A DNA stretch of 64,000 nt from a bacterium (lineage in GTDB: Bacteria > Fidelibacterota > Marinisomatia > Marinisomatales > UBA1611). The stretch spans positions 1 through 64,000 of the forward strand of contig SGYO01000007.1 of assembly GCA_004321745.1 (NCBI GenBank). The letters are read 5' to 3'. The translations under genes and the position numbers were made by a program. Position 1 is the first letter of the stretch. The number at the start of each line of letters is the position of its first letter. Of the stretch, positions 1-9,012 are shown piece after piece. The notes under the pieces were generated by a model. That model was given only the letters and a program-made list of their open reading frames with translations, was not told the DNA's origin and made no database searches.

Positions 1-609
1 GTTATTGAGAACGATGAAGCACTAAAAGAAGCCTACAGAGGTTGCTATAGCGATGAAAGAGACATTGTAATTGAACAAAAATGTTTTTCATTGGTTTATC
101 CTGTTTCTTATCAATTGCCAGATGGCTCATTAATTGAAGTCTTAACAGATGACGAGGATAGTTGGTCTGAAATGAACGCATGGTATGATGAAAATCCTGA
201 ATCTGCTGAAAGACCAACTTTGCAATATCCAGTTGTAATAATGTATGAAGAAGATGATGAAGGCAGTGAGGACGCTTTGATGGTAACTATAAACAATGAA
301 GATGAAATGATCAGTGCCAGGGAAGATTGTCGTGAGCTTGAATTCGATGATGTTGATGACTGTTACGAGTACAGTTATCCTATAACATATATTCTCCCTG
401 ATAATTCAACCGTGGAGATAGCTAGTTCGGATGATGAAAACGCATGGGGTCTAATTAGAAGATTCTATGAAGAAAATCCAGAGGCTGAAGGAGAACCTAT
501 TTTACAGTTTCCAATAGAAATTATTTTCCAGGGTGATATGGTTTTTGTCTTTGAAACAAATGCTGAATATGCATCTTTTGTTGAAGAAAATTGTAATAGG
601 CAAGATTAA
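1..609 (+). CDS. Partial (5' truncated) repeat protein, two visible ~95-aa repeats of the form Cys..YP[VI][ST]Y.LPD.S
   Basis: Frame 1 is open from base 1 (VIENDEALKEAYRGCYSDERDIVIEQKCFSLVYPVSY...) to TAA at 607-609. The track start at 91 is internal. Repeat units CFSLVYPVSYQLPDGS... and CYEYSYPITYILPDNS... Confidence 0.8.
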   Translation, partial: VIENDEALKEAYRGCYSDERDIVIEQKCFSLVYPVSYQLPDGSLIEVLTDDEDSWSEMNAWYDENPESAERPTLQYPVVIMYEEDDEGSEDALMVTINNEDEMISAREDCRELEFDDVDDCYEYSYPITYILPDNSTVEIASSDDENAWGLIRRFYEENPEAEGEPILQFPIEIIFQGDMVFVFETNAEYASFVEENCNRQD

Positions 610-644
610 AATTATTTTACTAAGTTTTATTAGGAGGATATATT

Positions 645-779
645 ATGATAAATTGTTGTTCTACTAGTTGTAAATGCTGTGATGGTGGTTGCAAATGTGA
701 TTGCTGTGATAAGGGTCTTTCATGCATGAAAGGCTGTGTCAGTAATTGTTGTAAAAGCGATTGTTGCTGCGCTAGTTAA
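645..779 (+). CDS. 44-aa cysteine-rich, metallothionein-like protein (16 Cys)
   Basis: Translation MINCCSTSCKCCDGGCKCDCCDKGLSCMKGCVSNCCKSDCCCAS*; AGGAGG Shine-Dalgarno 8 nt upstream of ATG. Below the length cutoff of the supplied ORF track. Confidence 0.7.
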   Translation: MINCCSTSCKCCDGGCKCDCCDKGLSCMKGCVSNCCKSDCCCAS

Positions 780-784
780 AAAAA

Positions 785-1558
785 TTAGTATTTGAAGTGC
801 TTGATTTTCTCGCCTTCATCTCCAATTTTTGTCATGGCTTCAATGCCCATATCTATATGTAGGTCTACATATTTTTGGGTCACATCTTTATCTTTTTCCT
901 CTGTTTTAATTCCTTCCGGTATCATTGGCGTATCACTTACAAGTAGCAATGCCCCTCTATTAATTTCATTTGAAAAACCAGTGATGAAAATAGTGGCAGT
1001 CTCCATATCAATGCCCATCACTCTGATTTTGCGAAGGTATTTTTTGAATTTATTATCATGTTCCCATACCCTACGATTAGTAGAATAAATAACGCCGGTT
1101 CTGTATTCAATCTCTCTTTCAACTAAAATTCCAGAAACATATTTATGCAGCTTAAATGAAGGCATCGCTGGAACCTCTTTTGGAAAATAATCATCACTTG
1201 TTCCTTCTCCGCGAATCGCTGCAATTGGCAGAATGAAATTTCCTATTTCTGTGGTCTTTTTTAACCCTCCACATTTGCCTAAAAACAAAATTCCTTTGGG
1301 TTCAATCGCTGATAAAAGATCCATAATAGTAGCAGCATTTGCGCTTCCAATACCAAAATTAATGATTCCCAATCCATCTTTATTAATTGATGATGTCATT
1401 GGTCCACCAATGCCATTTATTTTTGAATCAAATCTCTCAGCAAATTTTTCAACATAATTATGAAAATTTGTTAAGAGTATCCAATCTCCATACTTACTAG
1501 GATCTGTGCCTGTGTACCTTCTAAGCCAGTCAAATGCTATGTCTTTCTTTTTATTCAT
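785..1558 (-). CDS. amn: AMP nucleosidase-like / nucleoside phosphorylase superfamily protein
   Basis: Motifs GIINFGIGSANAATIMDLL, FLGKCGGL, IGNFILPIAAIRGEGTSDDYFP, MGIDMETATIF typical of PNP/UDP phosphorylase superfamily AMN-type proteins. Confidence 0.75.
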   Translation of the reverse strand: MNKKKDIAFDWLRRYTGTDPSKYGDWILLTNFHNYVEKFAERFDSKINGIGGPMTSSINKDGLGIINFGIGSANAATIMDLLSAIEPKGILFLGKCGGLKKTTEIGNFILPIAAIRGEGTSDDYFPKEVPAMPSFKLHKYVSGILVEREIEYRTGVIYSTNRRVWEHDNKFKKYLRKIRVMGIDMETATIFITGFSNEINRGALLLVSDTPMIPEGIKTEEKDKDVTQKYVDLHIDMGIEAMTKIGDEGEKIKHFKY

Positions 1559-1591
1559 GTGTAATTTTAATACTTAAACATTGGGGAAAAA

Positions 1592-2209
1592 ATGCAAAAT
1601 AAAGCTACTGAACTTTTTAGTGATTGGGCTGACATTGGAAAAGATGAAGGTATGGCAGAAGCTCATAGCCCTGCTGTAAACCAAATTCTTGAGCAGGCAT
1701 TATCTGGTAATAAATCTCATTTTAATTTTATAGATGCTGGTTGTGGTAATGGTTGGGTTGTAAGAAAAGTAAGAGAAATGCCACTTTGCCTGAGCGCTTG
1801 CGGCATCGATGGGGCAAAAGGCATGATAGAAAATGCTAGACGTATTGATCCTGGTGGTGATTACCACTTAGCTGATCTATTATCTTGGTCCCCAACTGTA
1901 AAAGCAGAACTAATTTTTAGTATGGAAGTATTCTACTATTTTAAATCTCCAGAAGAATTAACCAGACATATTGTTGATAACTGGTTAGCACCCTCCGGCA
2001 GGCTAATCATTGGCATTGACCATTATACTGGTAACCCGGATAGTCATAGTTGGCCAGAAGATCTTAACGTTCACATGACTTTAAAGGATGCCGATGAGTG
2101 GATACAGCTTTTCAGGGACGCCGGTTTATCGAGCTGCACTACCTCAAAGGCAAATGTATCAAAAAAATTTCCAGGTACTTTGGTGGTATCTGGAGATTTA
2201 ATTGTTTAG
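1592..2209 (+). CDS. Class I SAM-dependent methyltransferase
   Basis: FIDAGCGNGWVVRKV motif I, then LIFSMEVFYYFKSPEEL. Confidence 0.8.
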   Translation: MQNKATELFSDWADIGKDEGMAEAHSPAVNQILEQALSGNKSHFNFIDAGCGNGWVVRKVREMPLCLSACGIDGAKGMIENARRIDPGGDYHLADLLSWSPTVKAELIFSMEVFYYFKSPEELTRHIVDNWLAPSGRLIIGIDHYTGNPDSHSWPEDLNVHMTLKDADEWIQLFRDAGLSSCTTSKANVSKKFPGTLVVSGDLIV

Positions 2210-4071
2210 AGAGATTTCTCCATAAGCTTATTAAGTCTTTTTACAAATCCTGCAGGATTATCCAACTTTACACCTTCTTGTAATAACGCCTGCTCATAAA
2301 TCAATAAAACTCCATCATCAAAAGCTTTTCCTTTTCGCATAGCTAACAATTTTTTTATAATCTTATGTCCAGGATTGATCTCAAGTATCGGTTTTATTTC
2401 TGGCATGCCAACCTGTCCAGTAGCTCGCATAATTTCTTGCATTTGAGCAGTAGGATCATTTTCATCTGCCACAATACAAGATGGAGAATCACTTAGTCTG
2501 CTTGAAGACTTAACATCTTTTACTTTATCACCAAGAACTGATTTCACTTTTTTGATGAGTGGCTTGAGTTCATCTTTTTTCTCCTTATCATCTTCATTAC
2601 TTAGCTCATCTGCAGCACCGCTCCTGTTTACGGATTTAAGGTTCTTTTCTTTAAATGTTGGAATGGAGGGCATAATGATTTCATCTATTTCGTCATCGAG
2701 AATTAGAACTTCAATATCTTTTTTCTTATACATCTCTAATAAAGGAGACTCTCTAAGTGCTGATTCGTTTGTACCCGTGATATAGTATATTGATTCTTGA
2801 TCGCTTCCCATTCGATCCAAGTAATCTTGTAAAGATACATATCCATCCTCTTTAGTTGACTTGAATCTTAGCAGTTCAGTTAATGCTTCTTTATGTTCAA
2901 ATTCTTGATAAACACCTTCCTTTAATAACCTGCCGAACTCATTATAGAAACCTTCATATTTATCTTTGTTCTTAGAGATGGTTTTGATCTTATCTAATAC
3001 TTTTTTCACTGAATTAGATTTGATCTTAGCCATCACTCGATTTTGCTGAAGAATTTCGCGACTAACATTTAAAGGAAGATCGGAAGAATCAATAACACCT
3101 TTAACAAAACGAAGCCATGTTGGAAGTAGCTCTTTCTCATCATCTGTAATAAAAACTCTATTGACATAAAGTTTTACACCAGGTTGGTAATCAGCTCTAT
3201 AGATATCTGCTGGAGCTTTACTTGGAATGAAAAACAGTACAGTAAATTCTAGCATACCCTCAGCTGTGCTATGAACCCAATCTAACGGATTTTCTGAATC
3301 ATAAGAGAGGGTTTTGTAGAATTCGTTATAATCTTTCTTTTTAAGTTCATTCTTAGGCCTTTTCCAAAATGCGGTGGCATCGTTTATCTGCTCTGTTTTA
3401 GGAGTTTTACCTTTTTCTTTACCCTCATCGTCATATTCTGTGTCTTCATATGACAAAAATATTGGAAAGTCTATATGATCAGAATATTTTTTAACAGTGC
3501 TCTCAATTTTCCATCTACTTGCAAATTCCTTGCCTTCATCATTGAGGTGAAGGATAATTGTAGTACCTGTCTCATCTGTTTTATCTGGAACAATTTCATA
3601 GCCAGATTTACCATCACTTGTCCATTTATGAGCTTGTTTTTGACCGGCTTTTTTTGAAATAACATCGACTTTGTCTGCTACCATAAAGCACGAGTAAAAA
3701 CCTACTCCAAATTGACCGATAAGATTAGAATCCTTTTTGGCATCTCCTGACATTTTGGATAAAAAGTTTTTCGTTCCAGATCTTGCAATAGTGCCTAAAT
3801 TATCCTTGAAATCTTTTTTACTCATCCCAATACCGGAATCTTTTATTGTAAGAGTTGGATTATCACCGTCCTCAAAAGAAATATCAATTCTAGGATCAAA
3901 ATCAAAAGATTTAAAATCATCTTGAGTAAGCGTCAAATATTTTAATTTGTCTAATGCATCAGATGAGTTGGATATTAATTCCCGTAAGAAAATCTCTTTT
4001 TGTGAGTAAAGAGAATGAATGATTAAATGTAGTAGTTGACTAACTTCCGTCTGAAATGTTTGTTTTGCCAA
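2206..4071 (-). CDS. htpG: Molecular chaperone HtpG (Hsp90)
   Basis: MAKQTFQTEVSQLLHLIIHSLYSQKEIFLRELISNSSDALDKL, DSGIGMSKKDF, GQFGVGFYSCFMVADKV. Confidence 0.97.
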   Translation of the reverse strand: MAKQTFQTEVSQLLHLIIHSLYSQKEIFLRELISNSSDALDKLKYLTLTQDDFKSFDFDPRIDISFEDGDNPTLTIKDSGIGMSKKDFKDNLGTIARSGTKNFLSKMSGDAKKDSNLIGQFGVGFYSCFMVADKVDVISKKAGQKQAHKWTSDGKSGYEIVPDKTDETGTTIILHLNDEGKEFASRWKIESTVKKYSDHIDFPIFLSYEDTEYDDEGKEKGKTPKTEQINDATAFWKRPKNELKKKDYNEFYKTLSYDSENPLDWVHSTAEGMLEFTVLFFIPSKAPADIYRADYQPGVKLYVNRVFITDDEKELLPTWLRFVKGVIDSSDLPLNVSREILQQNRVMAKIKSNSVKKVLDKIKTISKNKDKYEGFYNEFGRLLKEGVYQEFEHKEALTELLRFKSTKEDGYVSLQDYLDRMGSDQESIYYITGTNESALRESPLLEMYKKKDIEVLILDDEIDEIIMPSIPTFKEKNLKSVNRSGAADELSNEDDKEKKDELKPLIKKVKSVLGDKVKDVKSSSRLSDSPSCIVADENDPTAQMQEIMRATGQVGMPEIKPILEINPGHKIIKKLLAMRKGKAFDDGVLLIYEQALLQEGVKLDNPAGFVKRLNKLMEKSL

Positions 4072-4245
4072 TTTGAACTCCGATAGTTATTAGTTTGTAT
4101 TAAATGTATTTACTTATATCAAAAATTATACCTACTATAGTTTTTCTGCCACATTGGCATCACATTATATCATAATCAGCAACACCGTACATTTGGAAAT
4201 ATGTTATTCTATGTACATAATAAAAAATTGATGTTAAATTAGAAA

Positions 4246-5457
4246 ATGAGTTCAAATGCTAAACCATTTCTTGTTATCTTCATTTTGTTAGTTTTTGGGT
4301 TATTAAATGCTCAAATTTTGGAAAGACCAAAATGTGGATTTCCTCCCGAGCATGAAGACAGTGCTAGAAATTGGGGGTATGGTTATAGTGATTTGCTTGA
4401 AGATATTGAATTATGGCAACAAAGTCCTTTTGTGTCAATTGATTCAATTGGTTCAACTGTTCAAGGCAGAGCTGTTTGGGAATTAATAATATCTGAAAAT
4501 CCTTCATCTGATTTTTACAAAAGGATATACATTCATGCCAGAACTCACCCAGGTGAGGAGGAATCATTTTGGGTAGCAGATGAAATAATAAACTATTTAA
4601 TTGCTGACACTCAAGAGGCTGCATTCATACGATCAAACACTATTTTTCATATAGTGCCCATGCATAATCCAGATGGTGTTGAACTTGGATATGCTAGAGA
4701 AAATGCAAACGGCCTAGACATTGAAAGTGGATGGGATGATAGTATTTTACAGCCTGAGGTTGTTGCCCTGCAAAATAGATTCATTGAACTTTCCTTTGCC
4801 CCAAACCCAATAAAAGTTGCATTAAATATGCACTCGGCTTATGCATGTAAAAGATACTTTGTTTACCATCATGAAAATGGTACCAGTGATTATTTCACAG
4901 ATCTGGAGAAACAGTTTATCTCAGGGGTGCAATTTTATTATCCTGATGGTTTTGAAGATTGGAATTATTATATAAGTTGGACAAATAGTACTCCTGATCA
5001 GTATCCTGAGAGCTGGTGGTGGTTTAACTATGCAGAGGATGTACTAGCATTAACATATGAAGATATGAACTGTAGTTCTGCTGGGAACTTCGATAGGACA
5101 GCAGAAGCTTTAATAAGAGGATCACTTGACTTTGTAGGCATAAACATTGCAAAAGTTGAAAATGATGTAGTCGTCCCAGATAAATTTATTTTAAATCACA
5201 ACTACCCAAATCCATTTAATCCATCAACTTCAATTGATATTGAGCTTAAAAAGTCATCGCATGTCAGGTTATCTATATCGGATTTAAATGGAAAAGAAGT
5301 TAGGGTAATCACCGATCAGTTTCTTTCGCAAGGCATAAACTCATTTCATTGGGACTCGAAAGATTCAAGAGGTCGAAATGTACCAGCTGGAGTTTATTTT
5401 TATCAAGCAAAGTCGAATAGTATCATTCAATCAAAAAAAATGGTACTGTTGAAATAG
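4246..5457 (+). CDS. Secreted M14-family zinc carboxypeptidase with C-terminal type IX secretion sorting domain
   Basis: N-terminal signal peptide, RTHPGEEESFW (HxxE) and NMHSAY motifs of M14, C-terminal NYPNPFNPSTSI...GVYFYQAKSNSIIQSKKMVLLK. Confidence 0.85.
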   Translation: MSSNAKPFLVIFILLVFGLLNAQILERPKCGFPPEHEDSARNWGYGYSDLLEDIELWQQSPFVSIDSIGSTVQGRAVWELIISENPSSDFYKRIYIHARTHPGEEESFWVADEIINYLIADTQEAAFIRSNTIFHIVPMHNPDGVELGYARENANGLDIESGWDDSILQPEVVALQNRFIELSFAPNPIKVALNMHSAYACKRYFVYHHENGTSDYFTDLEKQFISGVQFYYPDGFEDWNYYISWTNSTPDQYPESWWWFNYAEDVLALTYEDMNCSSAGNFDRTAEALIRGSLDFVGINIAKVENDVVVPDKFILNHNYPNPFNPSTSIDIELKKSSHVRLSISDLNGKEVRVITDQFLSQGINSFHWDSKDSRGRNVPAGVYFYQAKSNSIIQSKKMVLLK

Positions 5458-5466
5458 TAACTATTT
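5452..5466. terminator. Short AT-rich palindromic hairpin between convergent genes, containing both stop codons
   Basis: AAATAG-TAA-CTATTT; left arm ends with the + stop TAG, right arm begins with the - stop. Stem is weak. Confidence 0.4.
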
Positions 5467-6123
5467 TTCAATCTTATCTAACCACTCAAGTAAGTCATTT
5501 AAGCATTGATTTGAAATAGTATGACCCGTTTCGTATTCATGGTAGGTCGTTTCTAACCCTAATTTTTTAAGACTGAGGTTTGTCATTCGCCCTAAATGCA
5601 CTGGAACTTTTTCATCATATATTGCACTGCATAAAAATAGATTTAATTTTTTTATTGCATTTTCATCAATTGTATAATCGATTTTTTTAACGTCAAAATA
5701 TCCGCACAATGCCATGATACCTTTGAATGTGTTAGGGAACTTAAAGCTAGTACTCAATGCTAAGTCTGCGCCTTGACTAAAGCCTAGGATGAAAATATTA
5801 TTCTTATCAAGATCAAGACTCTTTGAAAAAATTGAAATTGATTCATGTATTTTTTCAATACTTTCGACTTTTTGTTGAGGTAATGGTAATTCGCGAAGGT
5901 TAGTGAAATCTAATTCTGCCCATGCAAAGCCACCAAATGCAGTTGGTACTGGACCCTGAAGGCTAATGATCGTCCAGTTTTCAGAAAAAAATTGGTTAAG
6001 AGCAAACAAATCCAGCATGTTGCTCCCATATCCATGTAATAAAACTAATGCTGGAGAATTTTTAGGGTTCACTGCTTTACGGACTTTATAATTTAGTGGA
6101 GTTTTAATTTCAGTGTTGTTCAT
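5461..6123 (-). CDS. Alpha/beta hydrolase, phospholipase/carboxylesterase family
   Basis: LVLLHGYGSNMLDLF and FILGFSQGADLAL (GxSxG nucleophile elbow), C-terminal GHTISNQCL histidine region. Confidence 0.8.
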   Translation of the reverse strand: MNNTEIKTPLNYKVRKAVNPKNSPALVLLHGYGSNMLDLFALNQFFSENWTIISLQGPVPTAFGGFAWAELDFTNLRELPLPQQKVESIEKIHESISIFSKSLDLDKNNIFILGFSQGADLALSTSFKFPNTFKGIMALCGYFDVKKIDYTIDENAIKKLNLFLCSAIYDEKVPVHLGRMTNLSLKKLGLETTYHEYETGHTISNQCLNDLLEWLDKIEK

Positions 6124-6209
6124 ATTGTGTTCTTCGTGTTAGGATTTTTTCTTCATGCATCTAGCAGTATTTCATAAGTTTAATCGTTATTAAATCAACT
6201 ATTATTCAA

Positions 6210-7994
6210 TTGAAATTTAATCATAGTTCTATACAATCGTTTGGTGAATTGCTTCGCTACATTCGCCCCTGGAGAATCAAAGTAAGTTTTGCTTCAATCT
6301 GTTCTATTTTAAACAAAGTTTTTGATATTGCTCCGGAGGTCTTGATTGGTGTAGCGGTTGATTTAGTAGTTGAGAAGGAGAATAGCTTTGTAGCATCCCT
6401 TGGTTTCAGTTCCATTGAAAGCCAGGTCATCTTTCTAGGTGTAGTTACATTTATCATATGGGCGTTAGAATCAATGTTTGAATACATTTATTCAATACAG
6501 TGGCGTGGTTTAGCTCAGGTAGTGGAACACGAGGTGAGAGTATCAGCATACGACCATGCCCAAAGGCTTGGCTTAAGTTGGCATGAAAATCAGTCTACAG
6601 GAAATATTACTGCTATTTTAAATGACGATGTGAACCAATTAGAAAGATTCTTAAACAATGGAATGAATCAGATTATTCAAGTAATCGTATCAACTATTTG
6701 TATTGGTTTTATATTTTTTTATATATCGCCAACTATAGCCTCTATAGCTGTTTTGCCAGTTCCGATTATTTTTGCAGTTAGTTTTTTCTTTCAAAAAAAA
6801 TTATCGCCCAGGTATAAGAAGGTCAGGGATAAGGTAGGAGCTCTTAATTCTTCTGTTTTTAATAATTTATTAGGTATTCAAACCATAAAAAGTTTCATGT
6901 CTTTTCATAATGAAAAGCAGCGAGTCAGTGACCTAAGTCAAGATTATCAGAATGAAAATGTAAAAGCAATAACAGTAAGTAGCGCATTCGTTCCTGTTAT
7001 AAGGATGGGAGTACTGGCAGGTTTTTTAGGTACTATTTTAATTGGTAGTCACATGGCATTAAGTGGAACATTAGCAGTTGGTTCTTACAGCGTATTAGTT
7101 TTCCTCACTCAAAGATTTCTATGGCCTTTTACAACTTTAGGTACATTGGTAGATGATTTTGAAAGATCAATGGCATCAAGTAAGAGAATTTTTGATCTCT
7201 TAGAGACGAAAGAGCACATTGTTGAACAAGAAAAACCTGAAAGTATTGAGAATTTAAAAAGGGACATACATTTTGATAACATTACATTTAGTTATGATAA
7301 AAATTCTATTTTGTTTAAAGAATTCAATCTTAAAATAAAGTCTGGAACTGCCGTTGGAATTGTTGGCGATACAGGTTCAGGTAAAACAACACTCTCAAAA
7401 TTATTACTAAGATTATATGATCCTGATCAAGGCAGAATTATGATTGGAGATCAGGATATTTCAAACCTATCAATTGAAAGTTTACGAAATAGGATTGGAA
7501 TAGTAAGCCAGGATACATTTCTGTTCAATGCATCAATAAGAGAAAATATTCGCTATGGGAATAAATTATGCTCAGATGAGGAAATTGTTTCAGCTGCAAA
7601 GCAAAGTCAATGCGATGAATTTATATCCTCTTTGAAAGATGGGTATGAAACTTTGATAGGTGAGCGAGGTCAAAAATTATCTGGCGGACAAAGACAAAGG
7701 TTAGCCATTGCTAGAGCTATAGTCAGAGATCCAGACGTATTAATATTTGATGAGGCAACTTCATCAGTTGATAACAGAACTGAAAGGTTAATTCAAAAAT
7801 CATTTTTTGATCTAAAAAAGAATAGAACCATGATCATTGTAGCTCACAGGCTCTCGACAATAAGAAATTGCGATAATATTTTTGTCATTAAAGACTCAGC
7901 AGTTCATGAGTCAGGAACTCATGATCAGCTTATGAGCGGTTCAGACAGTTTTTATGCGGAATTGTGGAATATTCAAACTGGAAAGAAAATTTAA
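6210..7994 (+). CDS. ABC transporter, fused permease and ATP-binding protein (exporter type)
   Basis: TTG start; transmembrane region, then GDTGSGKTTLSKLLLRLYDP Walker A, LSGGQRQRLAIARAI signature, VLIFDEATSSVD Walker B. Confidence 0.92.
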   Translation: MKFNHSSIQSFGELLRYIRPWRIKVSFASICSILNKVFDIAPEVLIGVAVDLVVEKENSFVASLGFSSIESQVIFLGVVTFIIWALESMFEYIYSIQWRGLAQVVEHEVRVSAYDHAQRLGLSWHENQSTGNITAILNDDVNQLERFLNNGMNQIIQVIVSTICIGFIFFYISPTIASIAVLPVPIIFAVSFFFQKKLSPRYKKVRDKVGALNSSVFNNLLGIQTIKSFMSFHNEKQRVSDLSQDYQNENVKAITVSSAFVPVIRMGVLAGFLGTILIGSHMALSGTLAVGSYSVLVFLTQRFLWPFTTLGTLVDDFERSMASSKRIFDLLETKEHIVEQEKPESIENLKRDIHFDNITFSYDKNSILFKEFNLKIKSGTAVGIVGDTGSGKTTLSKLLLRLYDPDQGRIMIGDQDISNLSIESLRNRIGIVSQDTFLFNASIRENIRYGNKLCSDEEIVSAAKQSQCDEFISSLKDGYETLIGERGQKLSGGQRQRLAIARAIVRDPDVLIFDEATSSVDNRTERLIQKSFFDLKKNRTMIIVAHRLSTIRNCDNIFVIKDSAVHESGTHDQLMSGSDSFYAELWNIQTGKKI

Positions 7995-8981
7995 ATGTTA
8001 GCTGCTTGGTATAAAAACTTCGGGACAGCAGAAGATGTATTAGAGACAGGAGAATTTACTGTACCAAAGTTAGGAAAAGGGGAAGTAAAAATAAGAATAT
8101 ATTCATCAGGGGTGAACCCATCGGACACAAAGAAAAGAGCAGGTTCAAATCCTGATATTTTAGATGATGGACCCATAATACCTCATAGCGATGGAGCAGG
8201 CAAAATAGTAGATGTAAGTGATGAAAAATTGCGCCATAGGATCGGAGAAAAAGTTTGGGTGTACGAATCTCAGCATAACCGGAGTCTTGGAACAGCAGCA
8301 GAATTTGTATGCTTGCCTTCTCACAATGCTATAAGGCTACCAGATAGAGTTAGTTATGATACAGGAGCAATGCTAGGCATTCCTGCAATGACTGCTCATA
8401 GATGTGTCTTTAATAGTGAAGATATCAAAGATCGTTATGTTTTAATTACAGGAGGAGCAGGAAGAGTTGGGCATTACTGTATCCAATGGGCCAAAAAAGC
8501 TGGAGCAATTGTAATTGCTACATCTTCTAATAATGAAGGGCGGCAAGAGTGTAAAAAAGCAGGAGCTGATATCATCCTTGGCCATCCATCGGAGACTTTC
8601 AAAGAAGAGATTTTAGATTTAACAAAAGGTCAAAAAATTGAAAAAATTATTGATGGTGATTTTGGGAAAAACATAAACTATTTACTAAACGTAATTAAAC
8701 CAAATTCTAGCATATGTACTTACGCTTCCATGACTAAAAAGACACCTGTCATTCCTTTTTATCAAATGATGAATCTAAATGTACAAATGAAAATGGTTTT
8801 TGTTTATGATATGCCTAACAAAGCTAAGGAATCTGCAATATTAGATATAACAAAGGCTTTAAAAGAAGATAAATTACTAAATAGATTACATGAAAATTAT
8901 AATTTGGAAGATATCAGTCAAGCTCATCAAAAAATTGAAAACTCAAAAACTTCTTACGGGGCAGTGATTGTAAACCCTTAA
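7995..8981 (+). CDS. MDR-family zinc-type alcohol dehydrogenase-like / quinone reductase
   Basis: VLITGGAGRVGHYCIQWAKKAGAIVIATSSNNEG nucleotide-binding fold; SGVNPSDTKKRAG. Confidence 0.85.
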   Translation: MLAAWYKNFGTAEDVLETGEFTVPKLGKGEVKIRIYSSGVNPSDTKKRAGSNPDILDDGPIIPHSDGAGKIVDVSDEKLRHRIGEKVWVYESQHNRSLGTAAEFVCLPSHNAIRLPDRVSYDTGAMLGIPAMTAHRCVFNSEDIKDRYVLITGGAGRVGHYCIQWAKKAGAIVIATSSNNEGRQECKKAGADIILGHPSETFKEEILDLTKGQKIEKIIDGDFGKNINYLLNVIKPNSSICTYASMTKKTPVIPFYQMMNLNVQMKMVFVYDMPNKAKESAILDITKALKEDKLLNRLHENYNLEDISQAHQKIENSKTSYGAVIVNP

Positions 8982-9012
8982 GTTATTTCAACTTAAGGTT
9001 TTTGTTTTTTTT
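8975..9012. terminator. Rho-independent terminator shared by convergent genes
   Basis: Perfect 9-bp inverted repeat CCTTAAGTT-ATTTC-AACTTAAGG followed by TTTTTGTTTTTTTT. Confidence 0.75.

Noticed and set aside
792-1088. Plus-strand ORF opposite the AMP nucleosidase-like gene
   Set aside because: Shadow ORF; hydrophobic pattern is the complement of the real gene.
4190-4221. GTACAT...ATGTAC inverted repeat in the htpG / M14 peptidase divergent region
   Set aside because: Only 6-bp arms in AT-rich intergenic DNA; expected by chance.
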